A DNA stretch of 64,000 nt from Bacillus vallismortis (GTDB taxonomy: Bacteria > Bacillota > Bacilli > Bacillales > Bacillaceae), in NCBI RefSeq assembly GCF_040784915.1, contig NZ_CP160797.1, forward strand, positions 3,586,137-3,650,136, given 5' to 3'. This document shows, piece by piece, positions 1 to 9,683 of the stretch (positions within the stretch are counted from its first letter, which is position 1; each line of letters starts with the position of its first letter). The notes under the pieces are model-generated. The model was not told where the DNA came from and did not search any database. It saw only the letters and a program-made list of their open reading frames with translations. Both the position numbers and the translations under genes were made by a program.

Positions 1-1505
1 GTGTTTTCCTGTTTGCGCAAAGCAATTAACCGTTTCATAAATCGCAGCATGTCTTGGTTCTGCTTCTCTTTTTCCCAAACCATACATTTCCGGCATAATG
101 GATCATTTTCGCCGTCCAGCCCGATTTCCGTTCCGTAATAGATGCATGGTGAACCTATCTGGGCAAACATAAAGGCCAGCAAAGCGCGTGCTTTTTTCTC
201 GTCATTGCGGCATCTGGTCAAAAGGCGTTTTGTATCATGGCTATCCAGTACATTAAACATCACCTCATTGACCTGCTTCATTCCATTCATCAAATGGGCA
301 TTTACACGGTGGGCCATACGCGAGGCTGGAATCGTCCCATCAGCAAAATATTCAATCATAGGCTCTGTAAAGGGATAGTTCATCACCGCGTGAAATTCAT
401 CTCCTCTAAGCCAAGGTTCGGCGGAATGCCAAATCTCTCCTACAATATAAACATCCGGCTTTTCCGCTGATACAGCTTGCCTGAATGTCTTCCAAAAAAC
501 GTGATCCACTTCATTTGCCACATCCAAACGCCAGCCGTCAATGTCAAATTCGCGAATCCAGTACAAAGCAATATCTAGCAAGTATCTCTGTACTTCGGGA
601 TTAGCCGTATTTAGCTTCGGCATATCGGGTGTAAACGCAAACCTATCATAATTGTCTTCTTTGACAGGAAAGGAGTGAATATGAAACCAGTCTTTATAGC
701 GTGATTGAGCTCCGTTTTTCACGACATCCTGCCACTGCGGAGAAGCGCTTCCTATATGGTTAAAAACAGCATCAAGCATCATTCTCATCCCCCGCTGATG
801 AAGCTGGCTGACCAATGTGCGAAAAAGCTCCGGATCTCCAAAATGCGGATCAATAGAATAGTAATCCAGCGTGTCGTATTTGTGATTAGAAGGCGCGGAA
901 AAGATCGGCGTTAAATAAATCCCGTTCACCCCTAAATCCTCTAAATAATCAAGCTTGTCAATAATCCCCTGCAAATCTCCTCCAAAAAAATCATTGACGT
1001 CCGGATCCTTGCTTCCCCACGGCAATGCATTCTCCGGTGACAAGTCTTCTCTTCCATTCGCAAAACGCTCGGGAAAAATTTGATACCAAACCGTTGATTT
1101 GGCCCACTGAGGCGCTTGGAATGTATCAGCTTCGTGAACAAATGGAAATTTAAAATAATAATGGATCGTCTCCAGCGTTTTTTCGTTATAAGGGCATACA
1201 CCTGAACTTCCGAAAAAGATGTCTTCATGACGGTCTGAAACAACAAACGCATATTGCAGACGCCTAAATGGCGGCACCACTTCAGCAAACCAATAATCAT
1301 GCATGTCTGTTGCGGCAATTTTCCTCATCGGCTGCTCGTTTGCCGACCACCTGCCGCCGTTGTACTCATAAGGATCACCCCAAATGAATCGAATGTGATC
1401 TGCATCACCTTTTTTTGTCCGAATCTTGATATGCACCGTCCGCCCGTCATAAGAATAAGCATCAGAACTGAACGGCTGATGATGAATCGCTGCATATTCC
1501 ATCAT
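1..1505 (-). CDS. yvdF: Maltogenic amylase / neopullulanase family protein YvdF (3' end outside window)
   Basis: A glycoside hydrolase family 13 enzyme, expected to act in the cytoplasm on cyclodextrins and maltodextrins and release maltose. Reading back from the start gives MEYAAIHHQPFSSDAYSYDG, an N-terminal starch-binding-like domain typical of neopullulanases, then the catalytic barrel with WYQIFPERF, DAVFNH, DGWRLDVANEV, VGEIWH and NVLDSHD. These are the conserved GH13 regions carrying the Asp nucleophile, Glu acid/base and the third Asp. The gene runs off the window at base 1, so the C-terminal domain is missing here. The start could be either of two tandem ATGs (1505 or 1502) behind a strong AAAGGGGGAG site. 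It lies downstream of the regulator gene yvdE in the same direction, with a LacI-type operator between them. Confidence 0.95.
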   Translation of the reverse strand, partial: MMEYAAIHHQPFSSDAYSYDGRTVHIKIRTKKGDADHIRFIWGDPYEYNGGRWSANEQPMRKIAATDMHDYWFAEVVPPFRRLQYAFVVSDRHEDIFFGSSGVCPYNEKTLETIHYYFKFPFVHEADTFQAPQWAKSTVWYQIFPERFANGREDLSPENALPWGSKDPDVNDFFGGDLQGIIDKLDYLEDLGVNGIYLTPIFSAPSNHKYDTLDYYSIDPHFGDPELFRTLVSQLHQRGMRMMLDAVFNHIGSASPQWQDVVKNGAQSRYKDWFHIHSFPVKEDNYDRFAFTPDMPKLNTANPEVQRYLLDIALYWIREFDIDGWRLDVANEVDHVFWKTFRQAVSAEKPDVYIVGEIWHSAEPWLRGDEFHAVMNYPFTEPMIEYFADGTIPASRMAHRVNAHLMNGMKQVNEVMFNVLDSHDTKRLLTRCRNDEKKARALLAFMFAQIGSPCIYYGTEIGLDGENDPLCRKCMVWEKEKQNQDMLRFMKRLIALRKQEN

Positions 1506-1592
1506 GTCTCCCCCTTTGAATTCCGTTTTCATTAGGCCGGCTCTTAGCTTGAAAGTATCATGATGAAATATCAGGAACAATCCTTTTCACCT

Positions 1593-1606
1593 TGTTACCG
1601 ATAACA
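1593..1606. promoter_or_regulatory. Candidate YvdE operator / cre-like site upstream of yvdF
   Basis: TGTTACCGATAACA is a near-palindrome with 5-bp arms TGTTA/TAACA and a central CG pair. It lies between yvdE and yvdF, about 90 bp upstream of the yvdF start. The shape fits a LacI-family operator. Read on the minus strand it differs from a CcpA cre consensus (TGNAANCGNWNNCA) at one position, so it could bind YvdE, CcpA or both. Which protein binds is inference. Confidence 0.5.
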
Positions 1607-1617
1607 GAATAATCCGC

Positions 1618-2574
1618 TTACAGTGTTGATTCCCGTACAATCAACTCCGGCTCAAAAAATAGATTTCCTTGAGCGGCACCGTCTTCATTCATTTTTTTCA
1701 GTAACATTCTCGCACAGGCTTCCCCCATTTCAACAACAGGCTGTCTGACCGTAGTCAACCGGGGCGAGGAGATGCGATCAAGAAAAACACCGTCATTCCC
1801 GGTCACCGCGACGTCTTCCGGTATTCGTTTTCCAAGCGACTGCACGGCACGAATGACGCCGAGCGCGATCCGATCGGATGCGCAGACAAACGCGGCCTGA
1901 TGATCCAGAGATTTCAGCACTTCGCTTGCAAGGCATTCACTTTTCTTAGAACTGTTGTCGATCCGAAATATTTTCGTTTTTCTAAAGCTTTCATTCATTG
2001 CCCGAATGTATCCCTGTTCTCTTGAACGTTCAAAAGGCTCATCTAAATCAATACCAATAAAGACAATTTCCCGCTCCCCCAGCCCCATCACATGACGTGT
2101 TGCCATAAAAGTTCCTTTCTCGTTATTTACATCGATAAAGTCATAGCCCATTTCATTTTGTCCAAATACGACCAGCGGCTTCTCAAAAGCTTTGATCACA
2201 CCTTCAAAATCAGTCTTTCTCAAGCCGGTGGCAATAATGCCGTCGCATTGGCCAATATTGAGAGAGTTTCTTGTCACAAGCTGCAGAGCATAATGATTGC
2301 GATCCAGCTCCCGGCTGATTCCGGTCAGCAGGTTCATGTAATATGGTTCTGTCGTATCCATTTCCTCAAGAATCAACAGTTTGACAACCTGTGTTCTGTT
2401 TTGCACGAGCGCTCTTGCCGCATAATTAGGGATGTAATTCAGCTCTTTCATCGCAGAATGAACAAGCTTTTTCAATTCATCTGTCACCGTCTCAGGATGG
2501 TTTATCACTCGTGATACCGTCATTTTCGAAACATTTGCTTTTTTCGCCACATCTGACAATGTTGCCATTTTCAT
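1618..2574 (-). CDS. yvdE: LacI/GalR-family transcriptional regulator YvdE
   Basis: A DNA-binding repressor with sugar-binding core, 318 residues, the usual LacI-family length. Residues 1-30 form the LacI helix-turn-helix (ATLSDVAKKANVSKMTVSRVIN) with the hinge helix following. The rest is a periplasmic-binding-protein-like effector domain (CDGIIATGL, DFIDVNNEKG, AVTGNDGV, TTVRQP). Its position upstream of yvdF and the maltodextrin genes suggests that it controls them in response to a maltose-type sugar. In B. subtilis the YvdE ortholog is regarded as the regulator of the maltodextrin cluster. The start is chosen at ATG 2574 behind AAGGAGGGG; an internal in-frame ATG at codon 3 is possible. 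Confidence 0.92.
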   Translation of the reverse strand: MKMATLSDVAKKANVSKMTVSRVINHPETVTDELKKLVHSAMKELNYIPNYAARALVQNRTQVVKLLILEEMDTTEPYYMNLLTGISRELDRNHYALQLVTRNSLNIGQCDGIIATGLRKTDFEGVIKAFEKPLVVFGQNEMGYDFIDVNNEKGTFMATRHVMGLGEREIVFIGIDLDEPFERSREQGYIRAMNESFRKTKIFRIDNSSKKSECLASEVLKSLDHQAAFVCASDRIALGVIRAVQSLGKRIPEDVAVTGNDGVFLDRISSPRLTTVRQPVVEMGEACARMLLKKMNEDGAAQGNLFFEPELIVRESTL

Positions 2575-2655
2575 CCCCTCCTTACCTGTGCATATTATCC
2601 AAACTAGTGAAAAAGTCCTTTATTTACAACTGAATAGACTAGCAGCAAAAAGAAT

Positions 2656-2689
2656 AGAAAAAAGGAGATTTCCTTCAGGAAACCTCCTT
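2656..2689 (-). terminator. Rho-independent terminator after yvdD
   Basis: On the minus strand GGAGGTTTCCTGAAGGAAATCTCC folds into a stem (plus-strand 2664-2688) followed by TTTTTTC. It sits about 125 bp past the yvdD stop, in front of the yvdE promoter region. Confidence 0.75.
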
Positions 2690-2699
2690 TGTTGAAAAA

Positions 2700-2813
2700 A
2701 CTCGATTTTCAGTTCATTTTCCACCTGAAATACTCCCATAGAATAGAGGATCAAGGCCGTGGATGCACGGCCAGACTCAGACCAAATACGGCAGGTGGCT
2801 CACTTGAAGGTTT
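2700..2813. other. Structured intergenic stretch after yvdD, function unknown
   Basis: The 114 bp between the yvdD stop and its terminator contain a compact inverted repeat (GGCCGTG/CACGGCC, about 2754-2771) and a second imperfect one (CAGGTG...CACTTG, about 2790-2804). No reading frame of note was found. It may simply be the structured 3' untranslated region of yvdD. Confidence 0.3.
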
Positions 2814-3389
2814 TTAAATTTCCGTCCACTTTTTCTCTAAAATCGGATACGAGTAGTTTTGCATTTGCTCAATTAACTCATCCGGCCGTGAAGAGCTGTG
2901 GATCAGTTTAAGGTGCGAGTCGTTAGAAAACCCTTCCTGAATGCTGTATTTGATCATTTTCATCATCGGTTCAAAATATCCATTCACATTGTACAGTCCG
3001 ATCGACTTTTGGTGAATGCCGATCTGCGCCCAGCAAAGCACTTCAAATAATTCTTCATATGTACCGAAGCCGCCCGGCATGGCGATAAAGCCGTCCGCCA
3101 GCTCGCTCATTTTGGCTTTTCGTTCATGCATGCCGTTTACTTCAATCAGCTCAGTCAGGTTTTGATGGACGACCTCCCCGCTGAACAAACCGCTCGGCAT
3201 GACCCCGATCGCAGTTCCGCCGTTTTCCATTATCGCGTCGGCAATCGCGCCCATCAAACCTACGCGGGAGCCCCCATAGACAAGGCCGATTCCCTGCTCA
3301 GCCATGTATGCGCCTAGCTCTGCCGCTTTTCTTTTATACGCTTCATTTCCCCCCGGGTTTGATCCCGCAAATACACATATTGTTTTCAT
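2814..3389 (-). CDS. yvdD: LOG-family protein YvdD
   Basis: A 191-residue protein of the LOG (LONELY GUY) family, formerly annotated as lysine decarboxylase-like. Family members hydrolyse cytokinin nucleoside 5'-monophosphates or related nucleotides to release the base. The family signature PGGFGTYEE is at residues 105-113 and the MHERKAKM segment at 87-94; both line the nucleotide site. The N-terminal FAGSNPGG and [11 protein letters not shown] loops are the Rossmann-like phosphate-binding turns. The length is normal. It is divergent from yvdC, with about 115 bp between the two starts. The natural substrate in Bacillus is not established. Confidence 0.9.
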   Translation of the reverse strand: MKTICVFAGSNPGGNEAYKRKAAELGAYMAEQGIGLVYGGSRVGLMGAIADAIMENGGTAIGVMPSGLFSGEVVHQNLTELIEVNGMHERKAKMSELADGFIAMPGGFGTYEELFEVLCWAQIGIHQKSIGLYNVNGYFEPMMKMIKYSIQEGFSNDSHLKLIHSSSRPDELIEQMQNYSYPILEKKWTEI

Positions 3390-3503
3390 TTTTTCATCTC
3401 CGCATCTATATATCGTATCAAATGTTCAAAAAACACACTATATATTGTCCCACCTTCATGTGATAATATCAATATGAAATACATAAAGAATGCAGGAGTG
3501 ATA

Positions 3504-3827
3504 ATGTTGCAGCTGACTGATGCAGAGAAATGGATGAAAGATTTTTACGAAAAAAGAGGCTGGACAGAGTACGGACCGTTTATTCGGGTGAGCTTTTTAA
3601 TGGAGGAAGCAGGAGAGCTGGCCCGGGCTGTCAGAGCATATGAAATCGGCAGAGACCGGCCGGATGAGAAAGAATCATCACGAGCTGAGCAAAAACAAGA
3701 ATTGATTGAGGAAATGGGAGATGTCATCGGAAATATCGCCATTCTTGCTGACATGTACGGTGTATCCTTAGAAGAGGTGATGAAGGCACACCAAGAAAAA
3801 CTGACAAAACGATTTGAGCATGCATAA
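3504..3827 (+). CDS. yvdC: MazG-like nucleotide pyrophosphohydrolase YvdC
   Basis: A small all-alpha NTP pyrophosphohydrolase of the MazG/RS21-C6 type, 107 residues, expected to hydrolyse non-canonical or excess (d)NTPs to the monophosphate and pyrophosphate. The metal-binding glutamates are in EEAGE (residues 34-38) and EEMGD (69-73), the standard two motifs. I chose ATG 3504 because AGGAG at 3494-3498 is well spaced from it. An upstream in-frame ATG at 3474 lacks such a site and would add ten residues. The gene ends in a shared bidirectional terminator facing yvdB. Confidence 0.88.
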   Translation: MLQLTDAEKWMKDFYEKRGWTEYGPFIRVSFLMEEAGELARAVRAYEIGRDRPDEKESSRAEQKQELIEEMGDVIGNIAILADMYGVSLEEVMKAHQEKLTKRFEHA

Positions 3828-3857
3828 AAAAGCGGCCGCAACGGCCGCTTTTTTTTT
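3826..3857. terminator. Bidirectional terminator between yvdC and yvdB
   Basis: AGCGGCCG-CAA-CGGCCGCT (3831-3849) is a perfect 8-bp GC-rich stem flanked by A6 on the left and T9 on the right. It can end transcripts from both convergent genes. The yvdB stop codon is within its T tract. Confidence 0.92.
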
Positions 3858-5457
3858 AACCTCTGATTTCATCGTGGTGATCAAAGAAATGCTGTTTCCC
3901 TATTTTGTGAAATAGGCCTGTTTTATGCAGCAGTTCCTTCGGCTGCGATTGCAGTCCTACAATCATCAGCTTTCCGTTGTGGCGTTTAATTCGGTTCATA
4001 ATGTTCCCAAGCACAGCTTCGGCCGACGTGTCCATGTAGTGCACCTTATTCATGAGCAGAATAAGGGTCTTTGGCTTTTTCTGTACATGCTCCAGCAGTG
4101 AAGATTCAAGCGAATCAATTGACCCGAAAAACAACGGTCCTTCTATGGCATACATGCTGACAGATGGGTCTTCTCTCTTTGTTGTCTTCGCCAAAAAAGG
4201 ATGCGATTCCTGATTGTGGATGCGGGTTGCTTCACTCATTCTTCTGATGAAGAACACAAATGCGAGCAGCAAGCCAATTCCCACACCGACGATTAAGTCA
4301 AACAGAACGGTTAGCGCAAAGGTTGCTGCCAAAATAAAGGAATCAGCGGTTTTCAGTCTCAGCATGTTTGCGACTTCCTTGCGCTCACTCATATTCCATG
4401 CGACAACCATGAGGATCGGCGCCATACTGGCAAGCGGCACATGGGATGCATAAGGCGCGAATACGAGCAGGACAAGAAGAACGACTACACCGTGAACAAC
4501 GCCTGAAACAGGAGACACCGCTCCGTTTTTAATATTGGTCGCCGTTCTGGCGATCGCTCCTGTTGCCGGGATTCCGCCGAACAGCGGCGCAGCCATATTC
4601 GCAATTCCCTGGCCGACAAGCTCCTTGTTGCTGTCATGCTTTGAGCCCTTCATATTATCAGCGACCATCGCGGACAAAATCGACTCAAGGCCGCCAAGAA
4701 GCGCGATGACAAGGGCTGCCGGAAACAGCATGACCATTTTATCGAATGTAAGCTCAGGAAACTGAAATTCAGGCAAATGGCGGGGAATTTCTCCATATGT
4801 TGACCCGATCGTTGCCATACGGTCAGGGAAAAAGACAACCGCGACCAATGTCGAAATAAGAAGCGCCAATAAAGCGCCAGGTACTTTAGGCATCACCTTG
4901 GCGGATACAAGCAAAATGACGAGCCCGATCACCGCTGTCAAAATGGCATACACATTGAAGGTGCCGAGATTCTGTGCAATTTCAAACATGTTGTGATGAA
5001 AATTCTCATGTTTCTCAATATTACTTAAACCAAGAAAATTAGCGATTTGCTCTGTAAAGATCAGCACGGCAATCCCGGCTGTAAAACCGACGATAACAGG
5101 TTTCGGCACGAATTTCATGATCTTTCCGAGCTTAAACAGCCCGAACAGCACCAGCATGACTCCTGCCATAAACCCTGCAATCAACAGGTTCTCAAAGCCG
5201 TACTGCATCACAATGCCAAATAGAATCGGGACAAAGGCGCCTGTCGGACCGCCAATTTGATATTTGGAGCCCCCAAACAAAGAAATACAAATCCCCGCCA
5301 CAACAACAGTGTACAGCCCGTATTCAGGCTGAACTCCCGAAGCAATGGCAAACGCCATCCCTAAAGGAATTGCCACGACACCTACTACGATACCTGCAAT
5401 CAAGTCTTTCTGAAATTTCTGTAAATTATAGGACTTGAATCTCCCTGAGAATCGCAT
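3856..5457 (-). CDS. yvdB: SulP-family anion transporter YvdB with STAS domain
   Basis: A membrane transporter of the SLC26/SulP family, 533 residues. The first ~400 residues are hydrophobic with the family motifs near the N-terminus (GVVAIPLGMAFAIASGVQPEYGLY) and the SulP signature region (KYQIGGPTGAFVPILFGIV). The C-terminal part (about 420-525: SMYAIEGPLFFGS...LILLMNKVHYMDTSAEAVL) is a STAS domain. SulP proteins carry sulfate, bicarbonate or other anions. Here the gene lies 18 bp downstream of a beta-carbonic anhydrase gene in the same direction. That pairing points to bicarbonate/CO2 handling, but this is inference from context. A Shine-Dalgarno AGGGAGG lies 12 bp before the ATG, slightly far. 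Confidence 0.88.
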   Translation of the reverse strand: MRFSGRFKSYNLQKFQKDLIAGIVVGVVAIPLGMAFAIASGVQPEYGLYTVVVAGICISLFGGSKYQIGGPTGAFVPILFGIVMQYGFENLLIAGFMAGVMLVLFGLFKLGKIMKFVPKPVIVGFTAGIAVLIFTEQIANFLGLSNIEKHENFHHNMFEIAQNLGTFNVYAILTAVIGLVILLVSAKVMPKVPGALLALLISTLVAVVFFPDRMATIGSTYGEIPRHLPEFQFPELTFDKMVMLFPAALVIALLGGLESILSAMVADNMKGSKHDSNKELVGQGIANMAAPLFGGIPATGAIARTATNIKNGAVSPVSGVVHGVVVLLVLLVFAPYASHVPLASMAPILMVVAWNMSERKEVANMLRLKTADSFILAATFALTVLFDLIVGVGIGLLLAFVFFIRRMSEATRIHNQESHPFLAKTTKREDPSVSMYAIEGPLFFGSIDSLESSLLEHVQKKPKTLILLMNKVHYMDTSAEAVLGNIMNRIKRHNGKLMIVGLQSQPKELLHKTGLFHKIGKQHFFDHHDEIRG

Positions 5458-5475
5458 ATTTTGCTATAACCTCCC

Positions 5476-6069
5476 TTATGATTGAGTGTTTATGAGCTCA
5501 GTTTCATAACCGTTAATGACGACATCAAGTTTTCCTGTTTCAGGGTGAATGACAAGTCCGTGAACCGGCACCTTTTTCGGCAGCAGCGGATGATGCTTGA
5601 TCAAATTCACACTATGGGAAACGCTTTCTTCTACGCTGTGAAAACCAGTCAGCCATGTTTTCAAATCAAGTCCGGCGCTAGCCAGCAAGTTCAGGCAGCT
5701 TTCTTCCACTCCGCGTTCCTTTGCTTTCTCGAGAATCGAGGACGCATTCAGTCCCGACATCCCGCATTCATGGTGGCCGACAATGCACACCTCTTCAGCC
5801 TGCAATTCATAAATCGCGACCAGTATGCTGCGCATCACGCTTCCAAATGGGTGGGAAACGATGGCTCCCGCGTTTTTAACAATTTTAGCATCGCCGTTTT
5901 TAAGCCCCATTGCTTGCGGAAGAAGTTCGGTGAGCCTTGTATCCATACAGGTGACAATGACGAGCTTTTTTGAAGGAAATTTTGTCGTTTTGTACGGTTC
6001 GTACTTCTTCTCTCTGACAAACCGCTGATTGTGTTCCAAAATTGATGTTAAAGAAACCATTTGATTCAT
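5476..6069 (-). CDS. yvdA: Beta-class carbonic anhydrase YvdA
   Basis: A zinc enzyme interconverting CO2 and bicarbonate, 197 residues. The beta-class motifs are intact: C41-x-D43-x-R45 in TCMDTRL, and H99-x2-C102 in GHHECGMSG. These supply two Cys and one His zinc ligands plus the Asp/Arg dyad. It is the first gene of a two-gene unit with the SulP transporter yvdB. A promoter with TGCTATAAT lies about 50 bp upstream. The start ATG 6069 follows GGGAGATGA. A longer frame-shifted open frame on the same strand over the 5' part is only a shadow. Confidence 0.9.
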   Translation of the reverse strand: MNQMVSLTSILEHNQRFVREKKYEPYKTTKFPSKKLVIVTCMDTRLTELLPQAMGLKNGDAKIVKNAGAIVSHPFGSVMRSILVAIYELQAEEVCIVGHHECGMSGLNASSILEKAKERGVEESCLNLLASAGLDLKTWLTGFHSVEESVSHSVNLIKHHPLLPKKVPVHGLVIHPETGKLDVVINGYETELINTQS

Positions 6070-7439
<1,370 letters not shown>

Positions 7440-7475
7440 TAAAAAAACAGCCGGTCTGATACAGACCGGCTGTTA
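7440..7475 (-). terminator. 12-bp stem terminator, T tract on the minus strand
   Basis: ACAGCCGGTCTG-ATA-CAGACCGGCTGT is a perfect 12-bp stem (7447-7473). The A7 run at 7441-7447 becomes a T tract only on the minus strand. It therefore looks made to stop transcripts coming from psdB towards yvcT. There is no T tract after it on the plus strand, so yvcT may end at the following 16-bp hairpin. Confidence 0.75.
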
Positions 7476-7709
7476 CAGATTGTTGACAAAGACCTAAAAC
7501 GGTTTTCGTTTTAGGTCTTTGTCATCTTTTCAGCGTGATGGAAAACCCTTGAAGTCTAGGAAGGACGAGCATCGGAGCAGACTTTCATAGGATGTGATGA
7601 CGGCGGCGTTTAGGCAGGACGCCTAAGCATTTAGCCGCCGTTCCTTTCGTAAGTCGTGAGCACCGACGCGCAGGCCTGACAACGAATGCGAGGGTTTGTC
7701 GACACGCTG
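7476..7709. repeat. Structured intergenic repeat element with terminal inverted repeats
   Basis: The ends CAGATTGTTGACAAA (7476-7490) and TTTGTCGACACGCTG (7695-7709) are inverted repeats with three mismatches in 15. Inside are a perfect 16-bp inverted repeat (GACAAAGACCTAAAAC at 7485-7500, its complement at 7508-7523, then ATCTTTT) and a nested hairpin GGCGGC..TTAGGC-AGGAC-GCCTAA..GCCGCC around 7601-7638. No open frame fits. It resembles, from memory, the family of ~190-bp intergenic repeats reported in the B. subtilis genome and its relatives. The element sits between two convergent genes. Confidence 0.65.
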
Positions 7710-7736
7710 AAACATCCGGTCTGAAACAGACTGATG

Positions 7737-9683
7737 TTAAAATGTGATATGCTGCAGAACAGCACGCTTATAGATGTAGCGGGTGACAAGATAGTATACT
7801 GCCTGAAACACAAAATAAATGATGATGACCAGTACAGCCTCCAGAAATAAGTTGGAATGCAGCATATTGCTTAACGCTGCATACGCAAAGCCTGCATGAA
7901 TGGTACCCGCGATAAACGGGATGAAGAATAAAAATCCAATTTGTTTTCCAAGGATGGAGTGAATTTCTTTGTCCGTAATCCCTATCCTCTTTAACGCTAA
8001 CACCTGCAATCTCGTATCCTCTATTTCCGTAAACATCCGCAAATACAGCATGCTTCCTTGCACGATAAAAAACAACACGCTGACAAACATTCCTATAAAC
8101 AGCGTTAATGCCACGGCCTGCTTTACAATCTGATAACTTGGAGCACGTGTTTGAAAATCAGATGTATGTTCTTTCGGCACCATGTTTTCAAGTTTTTCAG
8201 AGACATCCACCGTCTCCTGCCAATGCTCGAGCTCGTAACCTACCACTCTCATCTGTTCCTTCAGCGGCACATCCCGTGTCAGGCTGTCAAAGCTTTTTTC
8301 GCTGACGACCAATAAACGGCTGACTCCTCCGACTGACATCAATACCCCTTTGTTTTGCTGCTTTTTCATGACATAGGAAAGTGTTTTTTCTGACTTCATA
8401 TGAAATGCTGCTGTTTCCCCTTCTCCAAATGTATCTTTCACCATCATCTGAAAAGGAACATTGATAAACGCTTCATTTTCTTGTAAATGAATAACAGGGT
8501 AACCTTTTTCCTTTGCGACTTGATTATAGATTTTCTCTGAAATCAGCAAGGCTTCCGCTTCCGTTTTCTTGTTTCCATACGGCAGGTCTGATTGAAAAGT
8601 GACAGGAATCCCTGTGGCATTCACCTTATACTTAATCTCAGCATCTGCTTTTCTCAGTGTGCTCTCCGCTCTCGCAGGCTCCATCACCTGAAAACGGGAA
8701 GCGTCTTTTTCCACCCATGCAACAGACTGAGGAATGCTTTGCTCCTCCTGCCTTTGCAAATCGGCATAAAACATATAGATGACACCTGTAGCTGTGAGTA
8801 TAACCGCTGTAATGATAGAGGTTAAAAACAGCATGCTGGCGTGATCCTTCAGCCGGAAGATCATGTTGGAACGCACAATGATATTGGTGCCATTATAGAA
8901 GCTGTGTTTTTTTCTGTACAGCATCCGGAAAAACGCCACACTGCTTTGGGTAAAAAAGAAATACGTGCCAATTAACACTAAAATCAGAATCGGAAAGACC
9001 CGAAACACCATGTCGATCACATTTGCAGTCGCAGCGAGATAATAACCTCCGCCGAGGCACAGCAATGACAGCACAGTGAGCCATTTCGAATAGGCCGGCA
9101 AGCTTTTCGGCTTTTGAGCCGATTTCATCAACTCAATGATTTCCAGCTTGCGAATCCGCCCCAGCGATAAAATGAGCAGCGTCTGAAACAGGATGAGAAA
9201 GCCCGCAGCCGTCAGCACAAACGCTTTCGGCACAATGACAAACGAAATCGGCACCTTCACGCTGAGCATCCATGTCATGATCATAAAAAACAGCTTTGAA
9301 AATAACAGCCCTGCTCCAATACCTGCCGCAATCGCCGCAAGAGAGATCAGAGACTGCTCATAATAAATCATCTTGCGGAGCTGCTGCTTTGATGTTCCGA
9401 AAAGTGTCAGCAGCCCAAACTCTTTCTTTCTCGCCTGCAAAAACGCCGAATTCGAATATGAGATAAAAAATAGACAAAACACAATGATGACGACAAGGGC
9501 TGCGCTTAAGCACGTTTTGACAAGGCTTCCGCCATATATATTGTCTTCATTGACATCCGGATGAAAAATGAAAGATGTGAAGACAAAAAACACGGAAACG
9601 GCAAACACACAGCTTAAAAAGTAGGCGACATACCGTTGCAGATTCCCAAGAATGTTTTTACGGGCGATGGTTCTCAAATTCAT
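7737..9683 (-). CDS. psdB: BceB-type ABC transporter permease PsdB (YvcS)
   Basis: The membrane subunit of a peptide-antibiotic detoxification ABC transporter, 648 residues. It has one N-terminal transmembrane segment, clusters of further segments, a large extracellular domain (about residues 310-530, containing LPYGNKKTEAEALL and the central polar region) and a C-terminal membrane cluster, the ten-segment FtsX-like layout of BceB proteins. The large extracellular domain is the substrate-sensing part in this family. The start ATG 9683 follows GGGAGG and overlaps the end of psdA by 26 bp, indicating translational coupling. In B. subtilis Psd responds to lipid II-binding lantibiotics such as nisin and to enduracidin. 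Confidence 0.92.
   Translation of the reverse strand: MNLRTIARKNILGNLQRYVAYFLSCVFAVSVFFVFTSFIFHPDVNEDNIYGGSLVKTCLSAALVVIIVFCLFFISYSNSAFLQARKKEFGLLTLFGTSKQQLRKMIYYEQSLISLAAIAAGIGAGLLFSKLFFMIMTWMLSVKVPISFVIVPKAFVLTAAGFLILFQTLLILSLGRIRKLEIIELMKSAQKPKSLPAYSKWLTVLSLLCLGGGYYLAATANVIDMVFRVFPILILVLIGTYFFFTQSSVAFFRMLYRKKHSFYNGTNIIVRSNMIFRLKDHASMLFLTSIITAVILTATGVIYMFYADLQRQEEQSIPQSVAWVEKDASRFQVMEPARAESTLRKADAEIKYKVNATGIPVTFQSDLPYGNKKTEAEALLISEKIYNQVAKEKGYPVIHLQENEAFINVPFQMMVKDTFGEGETAAFHMKSEKTLSYVMKKQQNKGVLMSVGGVSRLLVVSEKSFDSLTRDVPLKEQMRVVGYELEHWQETVDVSEKLENMVPKEHTSDFQTRAPSYQIVKQAVALTLFIGMFVSVLFFIVQGSMLYLRMFTEIEDTRLQVLALKRIGITDKEIHSILGKQIGFLFFIPFIAGTIHAGFAYAALSNMLHSNLFLEAVLVIIIYFVFQAVYYLVTRYIYKRAVLQHITF

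Noticed and set aside
941..1318. Minus-strand open frame of 125 codons near the window start
   Set aside because: It is a frame-shifted shadow inside yvdF, which reads without interruption in another frame from 1505 to base 1.
1..1505. Possibility that yvdF is a broken gene, since several short frames cover it
   Set aside because: The correct frame is open throughout with all GH13 motifs; it only lacks its end because the window stops.
5482..5973. Plus-strand open frame of 163 codons opposite yvdA
   Set aside because: Antisense to an intact beta-carbonic anhydrase gene; no family resemblance.
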